Shown: positions 9,772 through 22,262 of the stretch, in pieces
Position numbering within the stretch: the first letter of the stretch is position 1
Layout: every line of letters starts with the position of its first letter
Assembly (NCBI RefSeq): GCF_000499385.1
Contig: NW_013651811.1
Span: forward strand, 1-64,000
Source: Eimeria necatrix
Lineage: Eukaryota > Apicomplexa > Conoidasida > Eucoccidiorida > Eimeriidae
DNA length: 64,000 bases
Reading direction: 5' to 3'
Notes under the pieces: generated by a model
What the model saw: the letters and a program-made list of their open reading frames with translations, nothing else
Told to the model about the DNA's origin: nothing
Database searches by the model: none
Made by a program: the position numbers and the translations under genes

Positions 9772-12213
9772 CTACTGCCATCTAAGCTCGTTCTCCATCA
9801 AATCGTCACAGCTCTTCCCCTCTTTGTTTCTGATATAGGTGTTTGCCCCAGCTCTGATGAGCATGGCAGCCAGCTCCTGCTGGCCAGCTGCAAGTGCAAC
9901 ATGGAGAGGAGTCTCACCCCAATCGTCTTGGCAGTCCAACTCGGCACCTGTGCGCAAGCCAACACATGAAACGCATGATCTCAAGTCTACGCCCCCTAAA
10001 GCATAGAGCCAAGATCCCTGGCCAAAGGAATGAGTATCTATTGAATCATGCAAGAAGTGTCGTACTGAGTGCTAAACTACAGAAAATTTGCCGAAAACGT
10101 GAGCAGCGCATTGGGCACAATCAGTATTAACGCTGCAACCAATTGTGTCGCTGCAACCTCACCGCACTCTATCAGCATCTTCGCGATATCCGCATGGCCT
10201 CTAAGCAACAGACACAAATATTCGGGCCTCACACACGTTAGTTGCCTGATGTTTGCACCTTTAGTTGAGAAACATCAGTTGGACTTGGGAATATATGTGA
10301 AGTTCTTGCAGTTTCACAAGAAGCACCGCAGATTTCTGCACAATGCCTAATCACTTTCCCCAAGACAATTCCACTTGAACACAGGCGCACCTATCCGCCG
10401 CAAAGTGAAGTCCAGTCATTCCGCCCTCGCCCGTGATGTAGACGAGGGAAGAATCTTCTTCGCATAACAAAAACACAAAAAAGTCTGGGCTGCCCCGACT
10501 GTCTTCTCAACTCGCAGTAGAAGGATGAATACATATTTGCTTCCTCAAGCAACAGAACACAGTAAGGGGGGACGCTGCAGCGGAACAGTCTAACCACTCA
10601 ACAGCTAGCTTACTTAATAGTGCACCTACAGCAGCTTCAAAGTTCCCCTCAGCAACCAAACAACAGAATGCATCTCCCTTCGACCTGCACAGCAGGATAT
10701 GCGGTGCCTGCCATGGTCTTTACGCGTTCTAGATTCGGGATGTTCATACTTCATAACACCGATGTTGCTACTAGATAACTAATGTTATCCAAATTGCGCA
10801 TCACTCTCTTATCAGATCTTCGCCCTTAAGCAACGGCAAAGCTAGCAGTAACAACCTGCTTAGGGAGGACAAAAAGGATGCCAAGACACCACTAGATCTG
10901 CAGCTAAAGCAAGTGAAGGGAAAGCTCTTACGAGGAGCAAAAGAGTTCTCCTGCGTCCACGACAGGCCTGCTTTGTACGGGGCCAAGCTGAAGGAAAAAG
11001 CCAAGCTGGGGAACTTATCCCATAAGTTACAACAGATGAACGGAAGCCCTTCGACTCAGCGGAATATTCAGCACGCAGAAGCACCCTAAATATTGTGGCA
11101 GTTTCTGAAGAGCCTGCAGTGCTGGATCTTGCTTTCATAGCGTAGTAAATCTAATATGGCCAATATGCGGAGAGGCGGGTCACGACTAACAGCAAGTGAC
11201 CCGCCTCTCCGCATACTCGCCATATTAGATTTACTAGTGTAACTCGCACTCGTGTTCGCCCTCCTGTCGAACCCTCTTCATGCCGTAACAGTCCCAGGCG
11301 CAGAGCCAAGCTAACATACTTCGCCTTCGCTTCACTGGTAGGCAGGCCTTTATGCTTTTCCCAGGCTGACCTGAACTCAGCAATTACGGATGCATCCTCA
11401 GGGAGATGAACGCTTCCAAATGTCACAGGAGGACAGTGGAGACAGACACAATGTGGACTGGAGCGCGTCAACTAAGTAATACAGTAGCCAGCCATGGAGA
11501 GAGAAAACAATACTCTAAAGGCACTAACCACTTTGCATGGCCCTGAACATTGAAGGCGGAAGGCTTTCTGAGGTCACAGTCGCCCTGCGTCGCTTGCTTG
11601 AAGAGACCTGCAGCAACGCACTATCAAATATTGGCCACTGTCTCAATGATGTTTGCCTTTATCCTGGGTGGTGACGGGCTCGTTAAACAACGGGCTTCTG
11701 GGAACGAGACGCAGTGCTTGCAGAAACCCACCATAGAACTCAATCATAGACGCGCTTGACAAATCCTTTGACGCGACCTCAACGGCCTCGCATGCCTCTT
11801 CAAAGCGTCCTGCTCCATCTGAGGCTGGAGGCGCATCAATACCCTTGAGACCAAGTACCACCGCAAACGCACATTAGGAGGTGTATGCCGAGCCGAAATT
11901 GCATTCTGGCTTCTCAGCTGGTGAGGCGGGACAATGCACCGCGTCTACTGGAGCAACACACCATATCTACTTTACTTCTGTTCGTCACTTGTTCTGGCTT
12001 CCCGAGCCGTTGCTGTGCCAACGCAGTGGTCTGGTGCTGGTTCCAGCGAGTGTGACTCACCGTCAACGAAGAGCTTGAGGGTCTCTCCCTCTGTTTTCCT
12101 CTACCAGTCCTGGAAGCTCCCCAAACCTTTCTGAGGATTAATGTCAGCAGGACGGCAGACGCGACTGTAAGCCCCACAAATATAACTGGGATGGGTCCTC
12201 CTGGCCTCGCCAT
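9772..12213 (-). CDS. Membrane-anchored acyl-CoA-binding protein with ankyrin repeats
   Basis: Phase-consistent exons are 12213-12061, 11843-11732, 11607-11532, 11370-about 11250, pieces near 10700-10615 and 10470-10400, then 10200-10163 and 9947-9772. Exon 1 starts MARPGGPIPVIFVG and gives a ~20-aa transmembrane helix. Exons 2-4 join into a complete acyl-CoA-binding domain: RFEEACEAV, then EFYG joined to LFKQATQGDC, then NVQGHAK joined to SAWEKHKGL and AKYVSLAL. These are the family's YGLYKQAT, GRAKWEAW and YI/V signatures. The 3' exons encode ankyrin units (GGMTGLHFAAD; ADIAKMLIECG joined to AELDCQDDWGETPLHVA, ending at RWQ). Domain order TM-ACB-ankyrin matches plant ACBP1/2 and, without the helix, ACBD6. 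The expected role is binding long-chain acyl-CoA at a membrane and presenting it to protein partners. The least certain part is the linker between 11250 and 10470. Confidence 0.85.
11144..11235. repeat. 92-bp inverted repeat (hairpin)
   Basis: Arms 11144-11183 and 11196-11235 are 40 bp each and match at 38 of 40 positions, around a 12-nt spacer (GACTAACAGCAA). The arms begin AGTAAATCTAATATGG. The hairpin lies just past the last acyl-CoA-binding exon on the minus strand. It begins at a possible donor (CTA|GTAAAT), so it is probably intronic. Confidence 0.9.
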
Positions 12214-12694
12214 TGAACGCCGCGAAAAAAACGCTCACGTCCTGCTACTAAACTTTTCTGTTGACAGTACTTAGGGCCTATTTCGTTAGTATAGTTAAAC
12301 GGCTGCAACATGCAGATCCAGCACGCAGCAGTGCCAGCGACGGCGAACGAATGATCAGTTGGGAAGCGCATGCGAATGCCCGGCGACACTGTCTTGTGCA
12401 TCCAAAGAAACAAAAGTGAAAACTGCTGTAGAAATGACGTCAGCATTTGCTTTTAAGTTTAACCGTAGGATTTAGAGAGATACACCCCATGCTAAGCGTT
12501 GCTCGCCATTCCTTAATCACCAGTACTCACCTCTACCAGGTCAATTCAGCTGCGCGGAGCCCCCTGCAGGCTGACAAATCCGAAGAGCTACATGAGATTG
12601 AATGCGTACAGAATGAATTGGATAGCAGAATCATTGAGAACTTGAGGCTGCTAGGCTCAGCATAGTGCTGTCTGGAAGATTGTTCGACTGGGGC
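12214..12694. promoter_or_regulatory. Divergent intergenic region
   Basis: About 480 bp separate the start codons of the minus-strand acyl-CoA-binding protein (12213) and the plus-strand membrane protein (12695). Both promoters and 5' UTRs should lie here. I see no clear TATA box or other known motif. Confidence 0.45.
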
Positions 12695-15600
12695 ATGGGT
12701 CTTCCTAGCTGCATCGGCCCCTCAGCGGTGGCACGAAACGAAAGTACTCCACGCGGAACTGCACAGCGGCTGCGTCTGTGTAACACCTTAGCTGTCCTTG
12801 CCTTACTCTCGCTTTTCAGGGGAGCCCCAGATGGCTCAGGATGTGGAACGTTCTTTGCTTTCGCTGCTGAAGCACCTCTCTCAGCCCCGGCTGCAGAGGC
12901 AACAAGTCTCGTCTCTCCTGCTGTTGGGTCTGAATCCGGCTTTTTGCACCCGCAGAAGCCTGCCGCTGCCTCTAGAAGTAAGGACAGTGAAGTTGAGTTC
13001 CGTCCTATCAGGTACGGCAGCTGCAGTATGCCACTGGCTGTTGGGGGTGAGATTATTCGATGCAAAGGAGAAGAGGGAGGCAGTCCCTACGTAGCTCTGA
13101 GCACAGTGGACTGGCCGGTGGGGCCTCTGTTAAATCAAACGTTTCCTGTTGATCTGCCTGCGGACTTTTTTCTGCGCCGGACGATGGCCCGTCAGTCAAA
13201 GGCTGAGAGTGGCACCCCAGGCTCTACGGTTACTCTCCCGAGCGCCACAGGACAATCTGGGGGAGACGGAGAAGCAAATTACGCCCAAAGTAACGAAAAA
13301 GGGGCTTTGAATGACCCGCACTTCATACGCATTTTTGGCCGATGGACAACCTTTCCTCGGGGATTAAATTTATGGTTGGATACAAATGCAACTCCACCTC
13401 TTGAACGCAAATTAATAGGCAAAACGGCCCCTCCAGCGGCCTCTAAGGAACAAGATCCATCAACTGATGCGTCACTTCAGACAGTAAAGGACAATCCGGC
13501 GTTCTCTGCAGGCGTTGCTGCTCGCCCTCGACCTCGGCGCCGGCATCCTTTTCTGTATTGGCGGCAGTCCATCACTTCTTCACCTATGGAGGATTCATGT
13601 GTGGCCTTCATTAAGTTGCCTGTTAGAGAAGGGGTTCAGAACATTCCCGCTTCGAACTCTGGTGCAAAAGTCATTCCCGAGTCCTGCGAAGAGGCTCAGC
13701 TGATGTTATCGAGTGAGAAGAGCGAGGAATCGACAGCTGAACCTTTTTGGCTTGCTTGCAGCCCTGAGCCGCAGCTGAGCCGGCTAGCGCGCTACATCAC
13801 ATTTGCAGTGCCGCAGGAGAAGGTCACTAGAGTGCTTGACGCTCTCGATTACAGTGTTGAAATCTGGAGGGAAGCTCACGAGATGCTACACAAACCGAAG
13901 TGGGGCGCTGAGGTCTCATCCTTAGACAGTACTGGCGAAAGCGCAGAGGCAACGAAAGACCAGAAACCAGCTACTTCGTCAGTACAGCACCAGGCCTCAG
14001 TTGTTCGTGATGTGGAGGCGCGCCGACTGTCTGCATTGCGGGGTAAGCATTCGCACAATCGCCTACGGTTGTGCGTCTCTTTGGTGAAGCTAGTTCAGTC
14101 TGGGGCTTCTGAAACAAGTTATTGGCTGCCGGAGCGCGTTGTGACCTTATGCATACACTGTTTTGTGATATTTTCCCTGTAGGGGACCTTATTGAAACCC
14201 CAGCAAAGTGGAAAGTTGGGGTTTGCCTCCTAAATAATGCTCGGCGGAAACCAAAACGACAAGAAGGAGAAACCCAGGATGAGAACACGAGCAGTGATGC
14301 AGCGGGGGATGTTGCGCGCTCAGCTCAAACTCTCCAAACTCATGTCCAGGAAGAAAATGGGGCTGAAGACACGGAGGCAGAAAATGGCTTGCACGGTGAA
14401 ACGGCAGGTCATGATGACACGAAGGAAAAGACACGTTTATTTAAGGACCCACAACTTGTTGGCGAGTTGAAATTTCATATATCCCCGGTTGTGGCTCCTC
14501 AAGCAGATGACGATCCACAAGACGAACCTGAAACTGTTCAAATTCGGCACTTTATTGATGCGGGCTGGATGTTTACAAAGTACATCGGTGCGTAGCGCTC
14601 AGTACTTTACGAAGTATTAGCACCCTAGCGATTTACACGTCGGGACAGGAGGCAACGAATCATACGGTAATACGAGTTACAACCATGGTCGATGTTAAGT
14701 GAAATGGGGACTAGGGCTCGATGGTTTTATTCGGCTTTTTGCGTGTTTCGCTCACTTGGAACTGGAGCATGCTTCGGATATCAATTTTGTGCCGAAGGGA
14801 CTGCCATACAGCAGCGGCTGGCTCCGTGCGCTTCATTTACTGCAGATGGAGTAAACGTTTCGCGATTCAACCGCCTGGCTATCAAAGAATCACCAGTGGG
14901 GATCGCCCAGCCATGTCTAGGTAAGCAGTGTAGAAGTGGTGTTCTAGCCGTTTATTGTCGTTAACTGCTCCTTAGGACGCCAGCTTGTAGGTGACTGGGA
15001 GACCTTCCTGCAATATGCGTGCCTATAATTGCACTGGTTCTTGAGCTCCAGCAGACCTAATAACAAACTTTCTGTTGCGTTTTCCGTTCTGCGTAGGGTT
15101 CTGGGACGAGCACAGTCTCTTAAGTGTGGCGCCTGATGGATATTCATGGGATGAAGCTACAAACAAAGGGACCCTTAGATTTGTGTACGCCCTTCTACCC
15201 ACTCTGCTAGGCATGCACACTAGCGTGGAGGTCGCAAGAATCAGTGGCGGGCTGCGAGCATGCTCTGATGAATACAACACGACCACCCTGAAGAGCAAAC
15301 AGCACTAATGAATGCGCACTAATGTGTGCAGCAGGGTCTACTCAGTCCAGGGAATGTAAACCTTAGTTAAATCAGAAAATCAACAGTCGCTGTTTTCCAT
15401 AGGATTTTGGGAGGTGGCTCGCCTGGGTTTTTCGTTTTCCCGTGCGTGCAGATTCAGCAGTTCATTGAAGGATACAGTTGGCAACAGCGACGCGCTGTTT
15501 GATGCTGTCCCCGGGCATCACGCCACTTCGCGCATGCACATTTGTTTTTACCCTAATGAGGAACAACCGTTTGGGATGTTTATGGGGGAAGTACGATTCA

Positions 15601-16304
15601 TCATTGGTTAGTCTTGGTACTATCATCACATGCCTCGAGATCCAGCAGCCAAGGAAGCATGCGGCAGGGGAACGCGCGTAAGATTCTTTTTCTAATTTAA
15701 CTGTATCTTTTCCCTCCCACAGTTTTGCTTACTGCTGCAGACTCAGCGGACGCGACTTTGCTCGTTTGCTTTATCCTTTTTGTGTTTCTGGCTCTTCCAC
15801 TTTCCTGTTCTATCGCCATCTCGTTCCACGTATACAAGCACCGCCAGTACGTCTCTGTTCATTTGCTCACTTCTGAATAAAGCCCAACAGTTGTAGGTGT
15901 GTTTCCTTGCCTTGAATTGCAGAAGTTATGCCGACGGCAAAGCTGCCCATGTGTCACATGTGTACTAGGATCTTTCATCGGTGCATTTGCCCGGAAGATA
16001 ACATCGTTGCTGGTGCTTGTTTGCGTTCTGGGATGCAGTTTGCGCGAGCGACTACAAAGGCTTGTGCTGGTCCAACAGCGTGACGCAGTAGGCAGACAAA
16101 CGCTCTCTTTCAAAATTGAAGCGCACGCCGCCTATGCTCACGGAAATTAGAACAGTTGAGTTTAGGCCAAACTTTGGCTTAACCACCAAACGTGCGTTTT
16201 TGTGGCCTCAGGTGGAGCAGCTCTTAATGCGAGAATTGGGGCTTACTGCAGAGGACCAAGAAGATGTGTATGACGATGACGATGATGATGAGCTCCACAC
16301 TTGA
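12695..16304 (+). CDS. Type I membrane protein, multi-exon, family unknown
   Basis: Exons with matching phases are 12695-14042 (donor GGGTAAGC), 14183-14587, 14768-14920 (donor GTAAGC), about 15098-15190, 15452-15606, 15723-15850, a short piece from about 15922, and 16211-16304. The first ATG is at 12695; the frame is open back to a GTG at 12665. The N-terminus carries a signal-peptide-like core (LAVLALLSLF). The ectodomain of roughly 650-700 aa has several cysteines (YGSCSMPL, ACFGYQFCAEG, MHICFYP) and a low-complexity acidic linker in exon 2. Exon 6 encodes a strong transmembrane helix (LLVCFILFVFLALPLSC). The cytosolic tail is basic and Cys-rich (KLCRRQSCPC), then strongly acidic (VYDDDDDDELHT). 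This is a type I secretory-pathway topology. I recognise no domain. The acidic tail is reminiscent of apicomplexan micronemal or trafficking receptors, but that is only an analogy. Confidence 0.7.
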
Positions 16305-18479
16305 GTCACACGGAAGGATCATATGAGTTAAAGCTTAACGTGATAGCGGGTGTTATCATAGCTGTGTAGATAGCACGCCTGAGCTACATCACGATGCATC
16401 CGGTGCTGCGATTCAAGGAACAAGCGCCACTGCGGCGCTGTTTGGTAACTGCTAATGCACAAGTTGACAAATTATGGCTGATAGACTGCTCAGCCGTGGT
16501 TTCGTTCACGTGGTTGAAATTTTCTCTGAAGCAACAAATATTCAACCAAAACTACACATCGTTGAGGGTGTTTAGTTGCCATCTGCGAGTTGCAATGGCA
16601 ACGTAGAACAGCTAACGATAATGATAACGTGCATGATTGGCGATCAGTCTATAATATATCAAGTCTCAAGTAGTGGGAGCTGGCACTACGTACTCACGCA
16701 TGGACTTACAGAGACGTTAAAAGTTTAGCGCTGATGCGGACTCAACAGTGGCAGCCTGAAGCGCGAAGAGCAGCTGATCTACAGACACACGAAAGGTCGA
16801 GCACTGATGCGATTTAGACAACGACCCCCTGTACTGGGAAGACTAGCCGCTGCCTACAGGCAAGCAACGCTTGACGTAAATTTGCCGCAAGTCACATTGC
16901 CAATTTCAAGTGTCAAGCAGTGGGAATTGGTATTACCTACTCATGCATGCACTTAACAGAAACGTGAAAGGCCGCAGACTAATGCGAATTAAATAACGGC
17001 AGCCTGAACTGAAAATATCAGCTGACAGAGACACGGAAGGGCGAGCACTGATGCGAAATCAACATCGACCTCCTGTACTGCGAAGACCAGTCGCTGCGTA
17101 CAGGCAAGCAACGCTTAACGTATATTATAGGAGATGAGGGCTTAAAGAGCCCAAAAGAGTCCAGCTACTTACTTTGGGGGATATCAACGCTTAGAGGAAA
17201 CGGTTGTCTAGATCGGCCTCACGGAGTTCTTCAGCTGAAGTAATTCAAAAGCACTGTCTTGCACAGATTAACAGTGTGGCTATTGACGTTGTTTTGGTGC
17301 CTCATACCTAGAGGATGCTTTCACATGCGGAATGGATGATATTCGTACGTTTAACGGTGAGGGCACGCTATTGTGTGGACCCCCCGCTTTCTTTCCTTAA
17401 AGTTACAAAACAATGCGCAGCCCTTGTGAGCCAAACTGCAGAGCTGCTATACTCTGATAAACGAAAATAATATCTTGACTCCTTAGAGACACTACTAGTT
17501 CATCAATGTCCTAGCATTTTGAGTCTTAGGGTCAAAGGACCTAATAGCCTGTTGAGCATAGGACCTACTGAAGTAGCCATGAAGAGGTAAGAAGCGTTTG
17601 TTAGAGCAGTGAAGGGATGGGGGTCCCGGCATCTGTTGGGAGCTCAGTATGGCCGAGGAATACGGTCGCGCACCCCAGCAGATTTATTGCTTTGATATGC
17701 CGGTTCTGAACGATTACTGTTCCTAGATTGCCATCCTGCATAGGGTTAGCAATGCTTCTCTACGATGGGTTCATAACCGGGACTGGGCTCTTCTTGGTAT
17801 TGATGGAGTGCCAGGAAAAACCTCTTCAGCTTTAGAGCTCACACTTTCCTTTCTAAGCTGTTCCTTTGCACCTCAGGGCTGCGCTTTCCTCCAGTGCTTG
17901 CTTTGGTTTCCGAGTCTTTTTCAGCAATAGACTGGCACTGCTTGTTTCCAGCTGGCCAGGTTGAATGAGCCCTTTCAATTTTTGCCGTAATGCTCCAAGC
18001 TAGTCAGGTGTGCGTTAAAGCTCTCGAGTCACGCTGGTCTTCCTTATAGCCTACGACGCATTACTTCATTTCAAAAGCCTCAATTGTTGCTTTCAGATTT
18101 AGCGGGCCGACACGAGCCTTAGTTTGCCATGTTTGATGTAACTGAGTGCAGGCTCGCGAGCAGTAGGCAATCATGAAGGTACTCAGCTAGGCTTCGTGCG
18201 CTACGCGTGGGGGCTGCTCAAAAATTGTGTAATTGTTCTTCTACTAAGCATCAGTAGGCAGTAATTTATGTGAAGACTCACCTAGGACCTTGTCCGCGCG
18301 TACATCTCCAAAGGGCGATAATCATTTCGAGGTAGCTTAATGAAGAGCTCACAGCAGGTCGTGGTATCCACGCAGCTAGAATGTCAAGCACCAGGCAGAT
18401 GTACTGAAGACAGAGTTTAACCAACAGCCTGGGCTACACATGGTGCGGGATCATCTGGCTGTCCCACAGGTCTCCAGGG
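16305..18479. other. Intergenic, contains a tandem duplication
   Basis: No coding sequence is convincing. The only structure I see is the diverged tandem repeat at 16655-17126. Confidence 0.5.
16655..17126. repeat. Diverged tandem duplication, ~246-bp unit
   Basis: Unit 1 starts near 16657 (TCAAGTCTCAAGTAGTGGGA) and unit 2 near 16904 (TCAAGTGTCAAGCAGTGGGA). Both run through GGCAGCCTGAA, GCGAGCACTGATGCGA (GTCGAGC in unit 1) and CAGGCAAGCAACGCTT. Offsets of 244-247 bp are kept throughout, with substitutions and small indels. Confidence 0.85.
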
Positions 18480-20800
18480 GACGTGAAAAAGATACTGGTC
18501 AGGTGAAAATCAACGATTGGAAACAAGGCGAATCTTTTGCAAAGAATGTTGGACCACGAGCGCCTTGATGGATCACTTTCGGCTGGCGAAGATAACTTGA
18601 ATTTTGAGGACGAGAAGGCCTTGGAGATACACAAAGGCCTCTTATAGGCTTGCTTTGCCGATTTGAGGCTAGAGCCAACGCAGCAGGTGTGGCAGCTCGT
18701 AGGGTGCTTTACGAGCCCTGTTCGACTGCATTACCGAACATCACTAGCGGACGCCACACGCATAAGCAATAAGGAGTTTGTAGGGCAGCAGCTGGATGGC
18801 AGTTTACGCACCTACCAAGAACAAAGGTGTTAGAAGAGCCCGTTGGATTCGAGTAAAATGGAAGTCATGAAGAATATACGGCATGATAAGCAGCCCTACT
18901 GCAAAAACGCATTCCTGTAGGGAGGAATAAGACATTAATTCTCTGCTGTGTAAAACTCCCTAGGAACTGGTATGCCAAAGACAAACGGCGAAACTGGGAA
19001 AATTTTCACCGTGAGAGTAGGCTCGCATCCTCATCTTTTAGGAGGCCATTACAGAGGGATGTGGAGAGGACCTATGCGATACGCATGCTACCAGAGGAGA
19101 AAGCAGGAGCGAGGGATAGAGTCGAAGGGCGTGCGTGCAACAACTGCAGAGGGAGATGCCATTCATTAGGAGACCTCTCCAGCAGGGAGAGGCAGCCCAG
19201 GAAGGAGGCTTGAGAAAATGTGCAAGGTGTGTGGAGAAGTAGGACACTACGCTAGGCGTCATCCTACGTACGGCACGCTCTGGATGGAATCTAGCGGCGA
19301 AATGTCCGCATGGCCTTCCTTTGTTAATGCAGCTAGATGCTCAAGAGAACGAGCCTACATGTGGGGATCCGAGCAGGAGGCTTTAGCGACACGACAAAGG
19401 GCTAATATGCGCAGCTGCAACGGGGCCCGACGACATGAAAATCTCCATAAATTGGAGACGAGCTGCAGATATCGGAAAGTGTATGAAGCAGGCGGGCTGA
19501 GGATGCTTGCGGAATTGATGCAGAGAGGCGAAAGCAGGCGTCGGAAAAGGAACTAGATACAAGCAAGGACGAAGACAGGTGGGTTGAATGCTAGCGATGC
19601 ATTACACCGCACTTTGAGTTCGTAGATTCTGCGCAGCAGAGGTAGCGCAAGAATTGAGTGAAAAACCGACGAAGTAGTGCCGGGGTGAGTAACAGAACGC
19701 TTTACGTTCGACGTAGTTGGCCATGCCCATGAAGCCCTCTCAAATGCTAATGCGGCGGGTAGCTTTATTAGCCCAGTGGCTTTGAAATAACTATAGCAGA
19801 GGCTGTGGCGGAACCCTAAGGAATGTGTATACTGTGGTTACAGGAAAGATGCTGTCTACTGCTCATGTACCTATGTAGTGGCAAGATTTTCTACAAAATA
19901 CGGCCTCGAACTTTTTTTGGGCAGATTTCTGGTAGGACCTACTTTCTACGAGCTCATTGTAGGCCTGATTGACCTACACAACGTGAATAGCTTGGTACAA
20001 TTCCTTTGAGGGGGGGATTTACGTGAGTGGCACAAGCTGAGATTTATATGTGGTGTGCACTTGCAAAAAGTAAAAGGAACGCGGCGTGCTGCACGCACTA
20101 CGGAACATGACAGCTGCAGAACAAGCCTATGACGTTTTGGCAATGAAATTATCCGTTCTGACGTCCGAGCAGCCGGAAACGTTCCTACGCAAGTCCGTCG
20201 GTGCCCTTAGTGGTATGAGGCGATCTCGAGAGCAGAGGCATATCCTCAAATCAACTGGGTTTCGCAGCAGCCATGTGCTAGCATTTGCTAGTTTGGCTAA
20301 AGTAGGTGGCCCTCTGCAAGGCCTAAATCCTATACTAGCTCTACTTGGCTTAAACATTTGGGGCAGACTTTTGAGGGAAGAGAGGAAGCTCTCCTATCTG
20401 TGCTTCAGGCTCGAAACCAAAGAATCTTACAAAGACCCAGATTTGCGGTCCACTCAAGGGCCAAATATCTTAAAGATGATGGGGAGAATCCGTGGTCTGG
20501 CACCTTGCTCGAGCATTCTCTTTCCTCTGAGTAATTCCAAGCAATAAAATCGCTCAATGCCCCACATGAAATACTTCTGAAGTATTGCACAAGCAAGGAG
20601 CCGTTTCCGTTGACGCACTGCACGTCGTATTGCAGCTGAAACAGTAGCATGACTGCCGCTTCCTGTTACAGAGCGAATTTTCCGAAAAGTCAGTTACCTA
20701 TTGAAGGAAGCCTGAGCGCGCCAACCTCTACACGGAGGACATAGCTAAATTCCTATCGAAGGATTGGATTGGCCCTCTATACTATATGCTGCATGCTATA
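18480..20800 (+). pseudogene. Decayed chromovirus gag-protease-RT remnant
   Basis: Homology follows the intact order of the minus-strand element at 40-46 kb but on the plus strand. There are gag-like openings with stops from about 18480, then a zinc knuckle at about 19218 reading CKVCGEVGHYARRH with His in place of the last Cys. A protease fragment near 19760 (GSFISPVALK) follows, then its downstream part near 19925 (VGPTFYELIVGL, matching VGTVPYDLVLGL). The linker at 20086-20547 contains PLQGLNPILALLG, matching PLHGLQFILALPE. The RT start near 20738 reads DIAKFLSKDWIGPL, matching EIAKLSDIGWIGPI. Many stops and frameshifts show it is dead and older than the other copy. No LTRs are visible at its ends. 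Confidence 0.75.
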
Positions 20801-22262
20801 TGCTGCCAGGCTAACACGGTCGAGAAGACCCAGAGGAGCTGTGGAGTGCGCAGCTGCTCATGGTAACTGACTAGAGTAATGAAAGGTACGCATTTTTCTC
20901 GGCATGATTGAGAGGCAGAACTCCACCGCATTCACATGTCTAAGGAGGGCCGGTGGCGGCCTGCATTTTTTCACTCGCAGGTTTATATAAGCGCAGGGCA
21001 ATTCTTTGGGGACTGACAGTGGCCCCGCCCCCTTGCACGCCAACATTATGACATAGCGCCGAATTCTGCTTGGTCAGGGAATGATACCTGGACTGTCGTC
21101 TTAGACACAGCACTGATCTCACTAGATATGCTGACTTACCTACTGCAACTGCAGACAGAATACAAATCATACTTGTGTGGCAAAAAGCGCTGAATAGAAT
21201 TCCTTTAGATATAAAAAGAAATGCTCATTATTCCCCTACAGCGCTGAATGAGCAACATCGTTGCTGGGTGCTGGCTTTGTAGTGAGTTATGTCCAGTCTG
21301 GCCGCTACATATTTCCCTTGTTCAAGCTGCATAGGCTCACATCTATCATTAATAACCAAAGACACTCTCAAAGATCAAAAGCGGTTCAAACAGCATCATT
21401 ATGGCCCCCCACTTCCAGGAGTACATCTTTTTTCTCTCTTGCCTTTCTCCGTAACCGTTCGTACGCAAGGCACATTGCAGCTTCAGCCCCACTCGCCTGC
21501 CTCAAACTGTGGGCCTAAATGCAGAGCGCCCCAGGTTTCGTTATAAGACAAAAGTTCTTCGCATGTTTACTGCTTCTGCCCCGCACACCAAACTACATAC
21601 TCAGAATTACGTATCCCTGAAGAACACTTCGTGCTACCTTGCAATGATGCGCATTACAACACCCCGCATTGCTCTGTTTGTCACTGAGGGAAAATTCTGT
21701 GCTTCTTCTGTGTTTTTCCCTTTTTCGCTTCCTTTCGTCACCTCTTCATGATTTCGCTGTGTCTCTGTCCTACTTGGAACAGCAGCATTACCGCCTTTCG
21801 GCGCTTCTGCTGCTCTTCTGCTGATGTTTCTCTTGCTGCGTATGTGCTTCAGTGTGCTGGCATGTTTATGTCGCCCCTTTCACCGCCGCTATGAAAGACA
21901 CTCGGATATCGCCTCTGTCACTTGCGCTCCGACCAGTTTCTGCGACTCATGCTCAGTCTCCTAGTGTAGGTACACGCTTGCTGCTACGACACATCATGGA
22001 CTCTAGGTTAATATACATAATGGAATTTCTTGTGTTGCTGTTCCACGTCGTGCAGTATTTATTTGCCTGTAAAGATAGAGGTGCATGAACCTAGTTGTGC
22101 AGCATGGAGTGCTGAGAGCTCGTGTTCAAAAATGCAATATACATTCAGCGAATGTGGACGCCGTCGGAGAGCGGCAATCGGTTTCTGCCTTTCGAGAGAG
22201 CTTGCAAGATCGAGTACACCTCGACACTCGCTACTCGCTGCATCTTCTTGCCCCAAAGGGCT
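20801..22262. other. No gene supported
   Basis: This stretch may hold unrecognised remains of the downstream RT/integrase part of the decayed element and the 3' UTR of the minus-strand gene ending at 22263. Openings at 21260-21750 lack motifs. Confidence 0.35.

Noticed and set aside
10812..11091. Lysine-rich open frame on the plus strand (contains LREDKKDAKTPLDLQLKQ)
   Set aside because: It has no start codon and no partner exons. It lies antisense to the linker of the well-supported acyl-CoA-binding gene, and complementing Ser/Leu/Phe-rich sequence readily gives such frames.
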